Positions 47,383 through 55,949 of a stretch of 64,000 bases of DNA are shown here, piece by piece (position 1 is the stretch's first letter; every line of letters starts with the position of its first letter). The notes beneath the pieces are model-generated. The model did no database searches. It was not told the DNA's origin and saw nothing but the letters and a program-made list of their open reading frames with translations. Source of the DNA: Actinomyces oris (GTDB taxonomy: Bacteria > Actinomycetota > Actinomycetes > Actinomycetales > Actinomycetaceae). The translations under genes and the position numbers were made by a program. Location: contig NZ_MSKL01000031.1 of NCBI RefSeq assembly GCF_001937665.1, positions 1-64,000 on the forward strand. The letters are read 5' to 3'.

Positions 47383-47838
47383 GTGCACTGCCCCTTCTGC
47401 CGTCATGACGGCTCGCGCGTTGTCGACTCCCGGACCGCGGAGGACGGCACCTCGATCCGTCGTCGTCGTGAGTGTCAGCAGTGTGGGCGCCGCTTCACCA
47501 CTCTGGAGACCGCCAGCCTGTCGGTCCGGAAACGCTCCGGTGTCGTCGAGCCCTTCAGTCGGGACAAGGTCGTGGTCGGGGTCAGGCGCGCCTGTCAGGG
47601 GCGTCCCGTCTCCGACGATCAGCTCGCGCTTCTGGCGCACCAGGTTGAGGAGGCCATTCGCGCAGGAGGTCAGGCGCTCGTCGACTCCCACGACGTCGGG
47701 CTGGCGATCCTGGGCCCCTTGCGTGAGCTGGACCAGATCGCCTACCTGCGCTTCGCCTCGGTCTACTCCTCCTTCGACTCCCTGGAGGACTTCGAGAAGG
47801 CCATTGCCGGGCTGCGCAACGCCGAGGCGGTCTCCTAG
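47383..47838 (+). CDS. nrdR: Transcriptional repressor NrdR
   Basis: A 151-residue zinc-finger/ATP-cone repressor of ribonucleotide reductase genes. The zinc cysteines are Cys3, Cys6, Cys31 and Cys34; the ATP-cone (about 46-136) includes [15 protein letters not shown]. The start GTG 47383 gives the family-typical MHCPFCRH and has GGAGG 8 nt upstream; GTG 47362 would add seven residues. It links dNTP supply to the SOS block beside it. Confidence 0.95.
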   Translation: MHCPFCRHDGSRVVDSRTAEDGTSIRRRRECQQCGRRFTTLETASLSVRKRSGVVEPFSRDKVVVGVRRACQGRPVSDDQLALLAHQVEEAIRAGGQALVDSHDVGLAILGPLRELDQIAYLRFASVYSSFDSLEDFEKAIAGLRNAEAVS

Positions 47839-47920
47839 CGTCAGTGGCCGATGAGGGCCTGCGCGGCGTGAGGAGTCCGTCAGGGGCCTCTGTCGAAGGA
47901 GGACGTGGCAAACTGAGATT

Positions 47921-49063
47921 ATGCGCGTCCTCATCGTCTCCGACTGCTACGCGCCGCGACTGGGCGGCATCGAGACTCAGGTGCGGGATCTCGCCCGCAA
48001 CCTGAAGCGGGCCGGCCATGAGCCCGCCGTCGTCACCGCAACGCCGGTGGGTGGTGGTCGTGGCCGCAGCGTTGAGAGAGCCGATGGCTTCCCCGTCTAC
48101 CGAACCACCGCGCACCTGCCCAGTGAGCTGCCCGTTCATCCCCGAGCCGGGCGCGAGCTCGATGACCTCCTGTCCCGTCTGCGTCCTGACGTCGTTCACG
48201 CCCATGTCGGCATCGTCTCGCCCTTCGCCTGGTCCGGCATCGCCGCGGCCCGGCGGGCGGGGCTCCCCCTGTCCGTCACCTTCCACTGCGTCCTGGGGCC
48301 CTGGGCGTCAGTGGCCGGGGTGCTGGGGCCCGCCAGTCCCGTGCGCCTGTGGCAGCGCGGCGGTGCCGACCTGACAGCCGTGTCCTCCATGCTCGCCTCC
48401 GAGGTCAAGCGCGCCGGCGCTCAGGATCCCGTCACCGTTCTGCCCAACGGCATCACCGTCGAGGACTGGCGCCTGGAACGCCCCGGTCCCCAGGGGCGAC
48501 GGCCTCACCGGCCGGTCACGGTCGTGGCCTCCCTGCGGTGGGTCGAGCGCAAGCGCCCTCTACAGGTCGTGCGCGCCTTCGCCCAGGCGGTCAGGAGCAC
48601 CCCCGGGAGCGATGCGCTCCTCAGGATCTACGGGGACGGCCCGCTGCGCGACAGGCTCGCCCGTGAGGTCGCCGAATCCGGCCTGGCCGACCGCATCACG
48701 CTCGTGGGGCGCGTTGAGCGCACTGAGCTCGCCCAGGCCTTCACGCGTGCGGACATCTACCTGCAGACCTCGCCCGCCGACTCCTTCGGCATCTCCACCC
48801 TTGAGGCCCGCAGTGCAGGACTGGCGGTCGTCGCTCTGCGCTCCAGCGGAGTCAGCGACTTCGTCACCGATGGTGTTGATGGTCTCCTGGCCGACGACGA
48901 GTCCGGCCTGGCCCGCGAGCTCGCCACTCTTCTGGGGGATGACGAGCTGCTCGAGCGCATCAAGGCCCACAACTACGAGAACGTCCCCTTGCCCGAGTGG
49001 GGCTCCGTGGTGCAGATGAACGTCGAGGCGTACCGGCGAGCCATCGACCTGGCAGGTGCGTGA
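47921..49063 (+). CDS. Glycosyltransferase family 4
   Basis: A 380-residue GT-B fold transferase. The N-terminal acceptor domain starts VLIVSDCYAPRLGGIETQV, and the donor domain has the E-x7-E region SPADSFGISTLEARSAG. Similar enzymes add mannose or glucose to phosphatidylinositol or surface glycans in actinobacteria, but the acceptor cannot be read from sequence. A GAAGGAGG motif lies 18 nt before ATG 47921, too far for a normal ribosome-binding site, and no closer start in frame is seen. Confidence 0.85.
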   Translation: MRVLIVSDCYAPRLGGIETQVRDLARNLKRAGHEPAVVTATPVGGGRGRSVERADGFPVYRTTAHLPSELPVHPRAGRELDDLLSRLRPDVVHAHVGIVSPFAWSGIAAARRAGLPLSVTFHCVLGPWASVAGVLGPASPVRLWQRGGADLTAVSSMLASEVKRAGAQDPVTVLPNGITVEDWRLERPGPQGRRPHRPVTVVASLRWVERKRPLQVVRAFAQAVRSTPGSDALLRIYGDGPLRDRLAREVAESGLADRITLVGRVERTELAQAFTRADIYLQTSPADSFGISTLEARSAGLAVVALRSSGVSDFVTDGVDGLLADDESGLARELATLLGDDELLERIKAHNYENVPLPEWGSVVQMNVEAYRRAIDLAGA

Positions 49064-49114
49064 GCCCAGCTGGGCGCGCGAGCCGGCGCCGGGGCGAGGG
49101 GGTGATCGGCCCCG

Positions 49115-49864
49115 TCAGACGGTGCCTGTGTCGCTGAGCACCTCGGAGAGCCGACGCGCTGCGGCCATGACCACGTGTCCATGGACCCGGCCGGGCTGGC
49201 GCCCCATGCGCTCAATGGGGCCGGAGATCGAGATCGCGGCCACCACCTTGCCTCCGGGGCCGCGTACCGGCGCCGAGACGGAGGCGACTCCGGGCTCGCG
49301 CTCGCCAACCGACTGAGCCCATCCCCGACGTCGGACCGCCGAGAGCATGGTGGCGGTGAAGCGGGCTCCCACCAGGCCGCGGTGCAGGCGGTCTGGCTCC
49401 TCCCAGGCGAGGAGCACCTGGGCCGCCGAGCCGCCCTGCATGGACATGGTGGCGCCCACAGGGATGGAGTCACGCAGTCCGATCGGGCGCTCGGCATTGG
49501 CCACACAGATGCGCACGTCACCTTGGCGGCGGTAGAGCTGCGCCGACTCGTGGGTCTTGTCGCGCAGGGCCGCCAGCACCGGTCCGGCGGCGGACAGGAG
49601 ATGGTCCTCGCCCGCCGCGCTGGCCAGCTCGGTGAGCCTGGGGCCCAGGATGAAGCGTCCCTGTGAGTCGCGGGTGACCAGGCGGTGGAACTCCAGGGCG
49701 ACCGCGATGCGGTGCGCCGTGGGGCGGGCCAGGTGCGTGGTGGACACGAGCTGGGCCAGAGTCGCCGGTCCCGACTCCAGCGCGCTCATCACCAGGGCCG
49801 CCTTGTCGATCACGCCGACGCCGCTGCTGTCGTTCTCCGGGGAGTTCTCTGAGGGGCTGTCCAT
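49115..49864 (-). CDS. IclR-family regulator, LtbR/NdgR-like
   Basis: A 249-residue IclR-type regulator with the N-terminal winged helix (about 18-80; LAQLVSTTHLARPTAHRI) and a ligand-binding domain. It is divergent from leuC. That position is the hallmark of actinobacterial LtbR (Corynebacterium) and NdgR (Streptomyces), which control leucine and related amino acid genes. Direct control of leuCD and itself is therefore likely, through the repeats in the 209-nt gap. The effector is not known from sequence. Confidence 0.86.
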   Translation of the reverse strand: MDSPSENSPENDSSGVGVIDKAALVMSALESGPATLAQLVSTTHLARPTAHRIAVALEFHRLVTRDSQGRFILGPRLTELASAAGEDHLLSAAGPVLAALRDKTHESAQLYRRQGDVRICVANAERPIGLRDSIPVGATMSMQGGSAAQVLLAWEEPDRLHRGLVGARFTATMLSAVRRRGWAQSVGEREPGVASVSAPVRGPGGKVVAAISISGPIERMGRQPGRVHGHVVMAAARRLSEVLSDTGTV

Positions 49865-49867
49865 AAT

Positions 49868-49901
49868 CTGATACTGTCATTTCAAGGTATGAGATTTCAA
49901 G
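49868..49901. promoter_or_regulatory. Operator-like repeats between the IclR gene and leuC
   Basis: ATTTCAAG occurs twice, at 49879-49886 and 49894-49901 (period 15). Arms CTGATAC (49868-49874) and GTATGAG (49887-49893) form an imperfect inverted repeat (6 of 7). The AT-rich block lies right at the IclR start and is the probable regulator binding site. A -10-like TAGGGT for leuC is at 49904-49909. Confidence 0.5.
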
Positions 49902-50073
49902 TTAGGGTCGTCCCGGGAAGCGGCGCAGTGTCAGCATCCTGGGGTCAAGCGGTGCTCGGTGGTCTCGGATGCGGCGCGGCCGCCTCGTGCGGTCTGTGCG
50001 GGCCAGCAGCGTCTCCGGGCGCTCCTGAGTGCGGGGCGGATCGGGAACACCTGTTGCTGAGAGGATGAAGTCG

Positions 50074-51597
50074 ATGGGAATGACTCTCGCCGAGAAGGTC
50101 TGGCGCGATCATGTGGTGTCCAAGGGTACCGACGGTGCCCCCGACCTGCTGTACATCGACCTTCACCTGGTCCATGAGGTCACCAGCCCCCAGGCCTTCG
50201 AGGGGCTGCGCCTGGCCGGACGCAAGGTCCGACGCACCGACCTGACCATCGCCACGGAGGACCACAACACCCCCACCGTCGACATTGATCTACCGATCGC
50301 CGACGTCACCAGCCGCGCCCAGATCGAGACCCTGCGCGCCAACTGCGCCGAGTTCGGGGTGCGTCTGCACTCCCTGGGGGACGCCGACCAGGGGATCGTC
50401 CACGCCGTCGGCCCGCAGCTGGGGCTGACCCAACCCGGCATGACCGTGGTCTGCGGCGACTCCCACACCTCCACCCACGGCGCCTTCGGGGCGCTCGCCT
50501 TCGGCATCGGCACCTCCCAGGTCGAGCACGTCCTGGCCACTCAGACCCTGCCCATCGCCCCCTTCAAGACGATGAGCGTCACCATCGACGGAGACCTGCC
50601 CTCGGGCAGCGGGGCCAAGGACATCATCCTGGCCATCATCGCCAAGATCGGCACCAACGGGGCGCAGGGGCATGTCATTGAGTATCGTGGCCGGGCCATT
50701 GAGCAGCTCTCGATGGAGGCCCGGATGACGATCTGCAACATGAGTATCGAGGGCGGCGCCCGGGCCGGCATGATCGCCCCGGACCAGACCACCTTCGACT
50801 ACCTCAAGGACCGTCCTCACGCACCCGTCGGCGAGGACTGGGACGCCGCAGTGGAGTACTGGTCCAGTCTGCGCACCGATCCCGACGCCGTCTTCGACAC
50901 CGAGGTGGTTCTTCAGGCCGAGGACATCGAGCCCTTCGTCACCTGGGGCACCAATCCCGGGCAGGGCCTGCCGCTGTCGGCGCGCGTCCCCGACCCCGAG
51001 GACATCGCCGACGCCACTGAGCGGCTCGCCGCCGAACGTGCCCTGGAGTACATGGACCTCGTTCCGGGAACGCCCCTGCGTGACATCAAGGTCGACACCG
51101 TCTTCATCGGATCGTGCACCAACGGCCGTATCGAGGACCTGCGGGCCGCCGCCGAGGTGGTGCGCGGGCGCAAGAAGGCCGAAGGGCTGCGCATGCTCGT
51201 GGTGCCGGCCTCCGCCCGGGTGCGTCTGCAGGCCGAGGCCGAGGGACTGGACCGGGTCTTCACGAGCTTCGGCGCCGAGTGGCGCAACGCCGGCTGCTCC
51301 ATGTGCTTGGCCATGAACCCCGACAAGCTCTCCTCCGGGGAGCGCGCGGCCTCCACCTCCAACCGCAACTTCGAGGGACGTCAAGGAAAAGGTGGACGGA
51401 CCCACCTCGTCTCGCCCGTCGTCGCCGCGGCCACCGCCGTGCGGGGGGCGCTGTCGGCGCCAGGGGATCTGCCGCCACGGCCTGCCGCCTCGCTGGATGC
51501 GGGCACCTCCACCGGCTCCGCTCCGGATGCGGGCGACATCCCAACGGTCACGGCGGTTGCGCCGGTCTCCGCCGCGCCTCCTGCGACCGTCCTGTAG
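50074..51597 (+). CDS. leuC: 3-isopropylmalate dehydratase large subunit
   Basis: A 507-residue aconitase-fold subunit that isomerises 2- to 3-isopropylmalate in leucine synthesis, using a 4Fe-4S cluster held by LeuC. Cysteine motifs [11 protein letters not shown] and [10 protein letters not shown] are present. The start ATG 50074 has GAGAGG 9 nt upstream (50059-50064); ATG 50065 is an alternative. After the conserved end ([11 protein letters not shown]) there is a non-conserved Ala/Pro/Ser-rich tail of some 40 residues. It pairs with leuD after an 84-nt gap. Confidence 0.95.
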   Translation: MGMTLAEKVWRDHVVSKGTDGAPDLLYIDLHLVHEVTSPQAFEGLRLAGRKVRRTDLTIATEDHNTPTVDIDLPIADVTSRAQIETLRANCAEFGVRLHSLGDADQGIVHAVGPQLGLTQPGMTVVCGDSHTSTHGAFGALAFGIGTSQVEHVLATQTLPIAPFKTMSVTIDGDLPSGSGAKDIILAIIAKIGTNGAQGHVIEYRGRAIEQLSMEARMTICNMSIEGGARAGMIAPDQTTFDYLKDRPHAPVGEDWDAAVEYWSSLRTDPDAVFDTEVVLQAEDIEPFVTWGTNPGQGLPLSARVPDPEDIADATERLAAERALEYMDLVPGTPLRDIKVDTVFIGSCTNGRIEDLRAAAEVVRGRKKAEGLRMLVVPASARVRLQAEAEGLDRVFTSFGAEWRNAGCSMCLAMNPDKLSSGERAASTSNRNFEGRQGKGGRTHLVSPVVAAATAVRGALSAPGDLPPRPAASLDAGTSTGSAPDAGDIPTVTAVAPVSAAPPATVL

Positions 51598-51633
51598 AGG
51601 ACGTTGCCGATCGGGAGACGAAGGCATACAGGC

Positions 51634-51666
51634 GAGTAGAGGCCCAGTAGAGGCCGAGTAGAGGCA
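51634..51666 (+). repeat. Three 11-bp tandem repeats in the leuC-leuD gap
   Basis: Near-identical units GAGTAGAGGCC, CAGTAGAGGCC and GAGTAGAGGCA at 51634-51666, each with a purine-rich AGAGG that resembles a weak ribosome-binding site. They end just before the true AAGGAG site for leuD. Slippage could change the distance to the leuD start. Confidence 0.7.
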
Positions 51667-51681
51667 AGGAGCTCAAAGACT

Positions 51682-52335
51682 GTGGACAAGTTCATCCGAC
51701 ACACGGGCATCGGTGCCCCGTTGCGGCGCAGCGCCGTCGATACCGACCAGATCATCCCGGCGGTGTATCTCAAACGCATCACCCGCACGGGCTTCGACGA
51801 CGCCCTGTTCGCCTCCTGGCGGGCCGGTGAGCCCGACTTCATCCTCAATCAGGACGCTTACAAACGAGCTTCCGTGCTCGTCGCCGGCCCTGATTTCGGC
51901 ACGGGCTCCTCGCGGGAGCACGCAGTGTGGGCGCTCAAGGACTACGGGTTCAAGGTCGTCCTGGCGCCTCGCTTCGCCGACATCTTCCGCGGCAACGCCG
52001 GCAAGCAGGGGCTGGTGGCCGGAGTGGTCTCCCAGGAGGACTGCGAGCAGCTGTGGAAGATCCTCGAGACCGAGCCGGGCACCGAGGTGACGGTGGACCT
52101 GGAGAACCGTACGGTTGAGGCCGGATCGTTCCGCTGCGCCTTCGCCATCGATGACTACGTGCGCTGGATTCTCATGGAGGGGCTCGACGACATCTCCCTG
52201 ACCCTCACTCAGGAGGACGCCATCCGCGCCTACGAGGAGGCCCGCCCGGCCTTCAAGCCGCGTACCCTGCCGGCCAAGCACTTGCCGACCCAGGAGGTCG
52301 TCTCGGCCCGGGCCGCGGACATGCCCCGGCCCTGA
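51682..52335 (+). CDS. leuD: 3-isopropylmalate dehydratase small subunit
   Basis: A 217-residue swivel-domain subunit that completes the LeuCD enzyme. Motifs [14 protein letters not shown] and the [10 protein letters not shown] beginning match the family. The GTG start at 51682 has AAGGAG about 10 nt upstream. Cotranscription with leuC is likely. The leucine genes leuA and leuB are not in the window. Confidence 0.95.
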   Translation: MDKFIRHTGIGAPLRRSAVDTDQIIPAVYLKRITRTGFDDALFASWRAGEPDFILNQDAYKRASVLVAGPDFGTGSSREHAVWALKDYGFKVVLAPRFADIFRGNAGKQGLVAGVVSQEDCEQLWKILETEPGTEVTVDLENRTVEAGSFRCAFAIDDYVRWILMEGLDDISLTLTQEDAIRAYEEARPAFKPRTLPAKHLPTQEVVSARAADMPRP

Positions 52336-52413
52336 GCGGGACCTGGGTGGTTCGGATCCTGCCCGCTCAAAGAGTTCCTCCTCCGAATTTCATCGCATTG
52401 GTACGGTGTTGGA

Positions 52414-52419
52414 TAGAAT
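52414..52419 (+). promoter_or_regulatory. -10 box of murA
   Basis: TAGAAT within an AT-rich stretch (52376-52430) after leuD. Transcription from here would give a leader of roughly 155 nt before the chosen murA start, with no recognised riboswitch. Confidence 0.4.
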
Positions 52420-52582
52420 TAATCGGGATTCTCTGTGAGTCGAAGGCCACCTGATACAGCCCTGAAAAGGGTCCTGGGAGTCCCTCCGGTGCGCTTATGC
52501 TGGGACGGCCTCGCGCGCCTGCGCGGGGATGGGTGAGCGGCTCACGCGCGCGGCACGCCCAGATGACGTCATGGAGGTGTGC

Positions 52583-53905
52583 ATGGTCGACGGTCTGCTC
52601 CAGGTCGAGGGCGGTCGCCCGCTGACTGGTGAGATCACCGTCCGCGGAGCCAAGAACCTGGTTCCCAAGGCGATGGTGGCGGCGCTGCTGGGGTCGTCTC
52701 CCTCGGTGCTGCGCAATGTCCCGCTCATTCGTGACGTTGACGTGGTCTCGGGGCTGTTGAGCCTGCACGGCGTGAGCATCGACTACGACCAGCAGGAGGG
52801 CGTCCTCCAGCTGGACCCATCCAAGGTCGAGTCGGCTCATATGGCGGACATTGACGCGCACGCCGGCTCCTCGCGCATTCCTATCCTCTTCTGCGGTCCG
52901 CTCCTGCACCGCCTGGGGGAGGCCTTCATCCCTGACCTGGGCGGGTGCCGTATCGGTGATCGCCCCATCGACTTCCACCTGGAGATCCTGCGTCAGTTCG
53001 GCGCCGTGGTCGACAAGCAGGCGCAGGGCATCCGGCTGACCGCGCCTCACGGTCTCAACGGAACCGTCATCGAGCTTCCCTACCCCTCAGTCGGAGCCAC
53101 CGAGCAGACCCTGCTCACTGCTGTGCGCGCCAACGGGCTGACCGAGCTGCGCAACGCCGCCGTCGAGCCCGAGATCATGGACCTGGTCGACGTCCTGCAG
53201 AAGATGGGCGCCATCATCTCGGTGGACACCGATCGCACCATCCACGTCGAGGGCGTCAACGAGCTGTGCGGTTACACCCACTCGGCCCTGCCCGACCGTA
53301 TTGAGGCGGCCTCCTGGGCCTCTGCCGCCCTGGCCACTCGTGGGGACGTGTTCGTGCGCGGAGCCCACCAGAGCCACATGACCACCTTCCTCAACACCTT
53401 CCGCAAGGTGGGGGGCGCCTTCGACGTCACTGATGAAGGCATCCGCTTCTACCACCTCGGTGGGGACCTGAAGTCGATCGTGGTGGAGACCAACGTCCAC
53501 CCCGGCTTCATGACCGACTGGCAGCAGCCTCTTGTCGTGGCGCTCACCCAGGCCCAGGGCCTGTCCATCGTCCACGAGACCGTCTACGAGAACCGCTTCG
53601 GGTTCACCGGTGCCCTTCGCAAGATGGGGGCCACCATCCAGGTCTACCGAGAGTGCCTGGGCGGTACCGAGTGCCGTTTCGGCCAGCGCAACTTCTACCA
53701 CTCGGCGGTCATCTCCGGGCCTACCCCGCTGACCGGTGCCGACATCGTCGTCCCTGACCTGCGCGGTGGCTTCTCCCACCTCATCGCGGCCCTGGCCGCC
53801 GAGGGCACCAGCCGCGTCGAAGGCGTCAACCTCATCGATCGCGGCTACGAGCACTTCATGTCCAAGCTGGAGTCCCTCAACGCCGCCGTCACCCGCCTGG
53901 CCTGA
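52583..53905 (+). CDS. murA: UDP-N-acetylglucosamine 1-carboxyvinyltransferase
   Basis: A 440-residue MurA, the first committed enzyme of peptidoglycan synthesis, transferring enolpyruvate from PEP. The fosfomycin-binding Cys122 is in LGGCRIGDRP, and the Lys in GAKNLVPKA and Arg in DLRGGF are conserved. The start ATG 52583 has GGAGGT 4 nt upstream; in-frame ATGs at 52529 and 52571 lack this. It is followed by a long-stem hairpin and then plsC. Confidence 0.93.
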   Translation: MVDGLLQVEGGRPLTGEITVRGAKNLVPKAMVAALLGSSPSVLRNVPLIRDVDVVSGLLSLHGVSIDYDQQEGVLQLDPSKVESAHMADIDAHAGSSRIPILFCGPLLHRLGEAFIPDLGGCRIGDRPIDFHLEILRQFGAVVDKQAQGIRLTAPHGLNGTVIELPYPSVGATEQTLLTAVRANGLTELRNAAVEPEIMDLVDVLQKMGAIISVDTDRTIHVEGVNELCGYTHSALPDRIEAASWASAALATRGDVFVRGAHQSHMTTFLNTFRKVGGAFDVTDEGIRFYHLGGDLKSIVVETNVHPGFMTDWQQPLVVALTQAQGLSIVHETVYENRFGFTGALRKMGATIQVYRECLGGTECRFGQRNFYHSAVISGPTPLTGADIVVPDLRGGFSHLIAALAAEGTSRVEGVNLIDRGYEHFMSKLESLNAAVTRLA

Positions 53906-53912
53906 TGCGGAA

Positions 53913-53952
53913 CCGCTCCGCCGGCCGCGTCTCAGCGAGGTCGGCGGAGCGG
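53913..53952 (+). terminator. Hairpin terminator after murA
   Basis: Perfect 11-nt arms (53913-53923 and 53942-53952) with an 18-nt loop, 8 nt after the murA stop. There is no T-tract. Confidence 0.5.
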
Positions 53953-54011
53953 AGCGCACGGGCAGGCCTCGGGCTCGGCTCGGAGAACCTCGTTCAGCGC
54001 GCTGAAGCGGA

Positions 54012-54017
54012 TAGAGT
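54012..54017 (+). promoter_or_regulatory. Leaderless-type -10 box of plsC
   Basis: TAGAGT, 6 nt, then GTG 54024. It should also drive gpsA. Confidence 0.55.
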
Positions 54018-54023
54018 TCACCT

Positions 54024-54809
54024 GTGTCTGAAACACGCCGCATGACTCCGTTCTACCGCTTCGCCGCGCGCGGGGCGATCATCCCGTTCCTCAAGATGGT
54101 CTCCCGGCAGAAGGTGACCGGTCTGGAGAACATCCCCCGCGAGGGCGGCTTCATCGCCGTGGCCAACCACCTGACCGACCTCGACTCGCTCACGGCCATG
54201 CGAGCCCTGGTTGACGCCGATGTTCCCGTCTACTCACTGGCCAAGTCCACCCTGTTCAAGGTGCCGGTGCTCGGGTCCATCCTGCGGGCCGGCGGCCAGA
54301 TCCCGGTCCAGCGGGGCACCCAGAATGCGGCCACGGCCCTCAAGGCCGCCAGTGAGGTCCTGGCTGACGGCGGCGCCATCATGATCTTCCCCGAGGGCAC
54401 GCTCTCTCGGGACCCCCTCAAGTGGCCGATGGTGGCCAAGACCGGGGCGGCCCGGCTGGCCATGACCAGTGGCGCCCCCGTCCTGCCCATGGGGCAGTGG
54501 GGCGCGCATGAGATCCTGGACACCTACGGGCGTTCCTTCCACCCCTTCCCCCGCAAGGACGTGCGCGTCACCATCGGTGAGCTCATGGACCTGTCCCGCT
54601 TCGGGCAGGACACCCAGGACCGCGAGGCCGTGCGTGCCTGTACCGCCGAGATCATGCGGGCCATCACCTCCCTGGTGGAGGAGCTCCGCGGCGAGAAGGC
54701 CCCCCGCCCCTTCGACATGCACTATGACGGCGACCCCGGCAAGGGAAGGATCGGCGTGCGCCGCCCCGACCCGCTGCCCGAGGCGGACACTCAGGAGGAC
54801 GGCCAGTGA
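54024..54809 (+). CDS. plsC: 1-acyl-glycerol-3-phosphate acyltransferase
   Basis: A 261-residue membrane-associated acyltransferase that makes phosphatidic acid from lysophosphatidic acid. The H-x4-D motif is His49-Asp54 (NHLTDLD), and FPEGTLSRD is the substrate-binding motif. The GTG start follows a leaderless -10 box; ATG at codon 7 is an alternative. Its stop overlaps the gpsA start (GTGA), so the two glycerophospholipid genes are translated in step. Confidence 0.92.
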   Translation: MSETRRMTPFYRFAARGAIIPFLKMVSRQKVTGLENIPREGGFIAVANHLTDLDSLTAMRALVDADVPVYSLAKSTLFKVPVLGSILRAGGQIPVQRGTQNAATALKAASEVLADGGAIMIFPEGTLSRDPLKWPMVAKTGAARLAMTSGAPVLPMGQWGAHEILDTYGRSFHPFPRKDVRVTIGELMDLSRFGQDTQDREAVRACTAEIMRAITSLVEELRGEKAPRPFDMHYDGDPGKGRIGVRRPDPLPEADTQEDGQ

Positions 54810-55861
54810 ACGGCGTCGAACGCGCAACGAGTGCACCGGTGCAGCAGACCGCGGCCGTCATCGGCTCAGGCGCCTGGGGCACCACCTTTGCCGGCCTCCT
54901 GGCCCAGGCCGGTACTCCGACGACGATCTGGGCCCGGCGTCGGGAGGTGGCTGAGGAGATCAATGCCGGCACCAACGAGCGCTATGTCCCCGGTCATCGT
55001 CTGCCGCCGGGCCTGAAGGCGACCACCGATCTGGCCGGAGCCGTCGAGGGGGCGGGCATCGTCGTCGTGGCCGTGCCCTCCCAGGAGGCCCGAGGAGTCC
55101 TGGAACCCCTCCGGGGCACCCTGGCCGACGACGCCGTGGCCGTCTCCCTCATGAAGGGCATCGAGCTGGGCACCGGGCTGCGGATGAGCGAGGTCCTGGC
55201 CGAGGCCCTGGGCATCGACGCCTCCCGCGTCGTGGTCGTCTCCGGCCCCAACCTGGCCGACGAGATCGCCGCGGGCCAACCCACCGCCACCGTGGTGGCC
55301 GCCGACGACGAGCGGGTCGCCGCCCGGATCGCCTCCCTGTGCGCCACCGGCACCTTCCGTCCCTACACCAACACCGACGTCCTGGGTGTCGAACTGTGCG
55401 GGGCGGTCAAGAACGTCATCGCCCTGGCCGTCGGCGCGGCCGCCGGCCGGGGCCTGGGGGACAACTCCAAGGCCACGATCATCACCCGGGGCTTGGTGGA
55501 GATCACCCGCCTGGGACTGAAGCTCGGGGCCAGCCCGGAGACCTTCTCCGGGTTGGCCGGCATGGGGGACCTGGTGGCCACCTGCTCCTCGCCCCTGAGC
55601 CGTAACCAGACCTTCGGCCGCCACCTCGGCGAAGGGATGAGCGTGGCCGAGGCCGCTGCGGCCTCCCGGGGCGTGGCCGAGGGAGCCAAGTCGGCCCGCG
55701 CCGTCCTCGACCTGGCCCGGGCTCACGGCGTGGACATGCCGATCACCGCCGGAGTCGTCACCGTCGTCGAGGGGGCCGCCAGTGTCGCCCAGGTGACTGA
55801 CGCACTGTTGGCCCGTCCTCGCAAGGCCGAGGGCGTCCACGCGGCACCGTCTCAGGCCTAG
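54806..55861 (+). CDS. gpsA: Glycerol-3-phosphate dehydrogenase [NAD(P)+]
   Basis: A 351-residue dehydrogenase that makes glycerol-3-phosphate, the backbone used by PlsC, from dihydroxyacetone phosphate. The dinucleotide motif GSGAWG is at 20-25, the catalytic lysine lies in LCGAVKNVIALAVG, and LAGMGDLVATC is present. The GTG start overlaps the plsC stop and has a CAGGAGGAC ribosome-binding site inside plsC. Confidence 0.95.
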   Translation: MNGVERATSAPVQQTAAVIGSGAWGTTFAGLLAQAGTPTTIWARRREVAEEINAGTNERYVPGHRLPPGLKATTDLAGAVEGAGIVVVAVPSQEARGVLEPLRGTLADDAVAVSLMKGIELGTGLRMSEVLAEALGIDASRVVVVSGPNLADEIAAGQPTATVVAADDERVAARIASLCATGTFRPYTNTDVLGVELCGAVKNVIALAVGAAAGRGLGDNSKATIITRGLVEITRLGLKLGASPETFSGLAGMGDLVATCSSPLSRNQTFGRHLGEGMSVAEAAAASRGVAEGAKSARAVLDLARAHGVDMPITAGVVTVVEGAASVAQVTDALLARPRKAEGVHAAPSQA

Positions 55862-55936
55862 CGCGCTCCACGCCCAGTGAAAGCCGGCTTTAATCCGGGT
55901 TTCTTGTGCGTTATCAGCATGTGGGGCGCCGCGCGG

Positions 55937-55942
55937 TAGCGT
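55937..55942 (+). promoter_or_regulatory. Leaderless-type -10 box of ddl
   Basis: TAGCGT, 7 nt, then ATG 55950. A 12-bp palindrome AAAGCCGGCTTT lies upstream at 55880-55891. Confidence 0.55.
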
Positions 55943-55949
55943 GGGACCT

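Noticed and set aside
49064-49075. Palindrome GCCCAGCTGGGC after the GT4 gene
   Set aside because: No loop and no T-tract; a 12-bp palindrome is expected by chance at this GC content.
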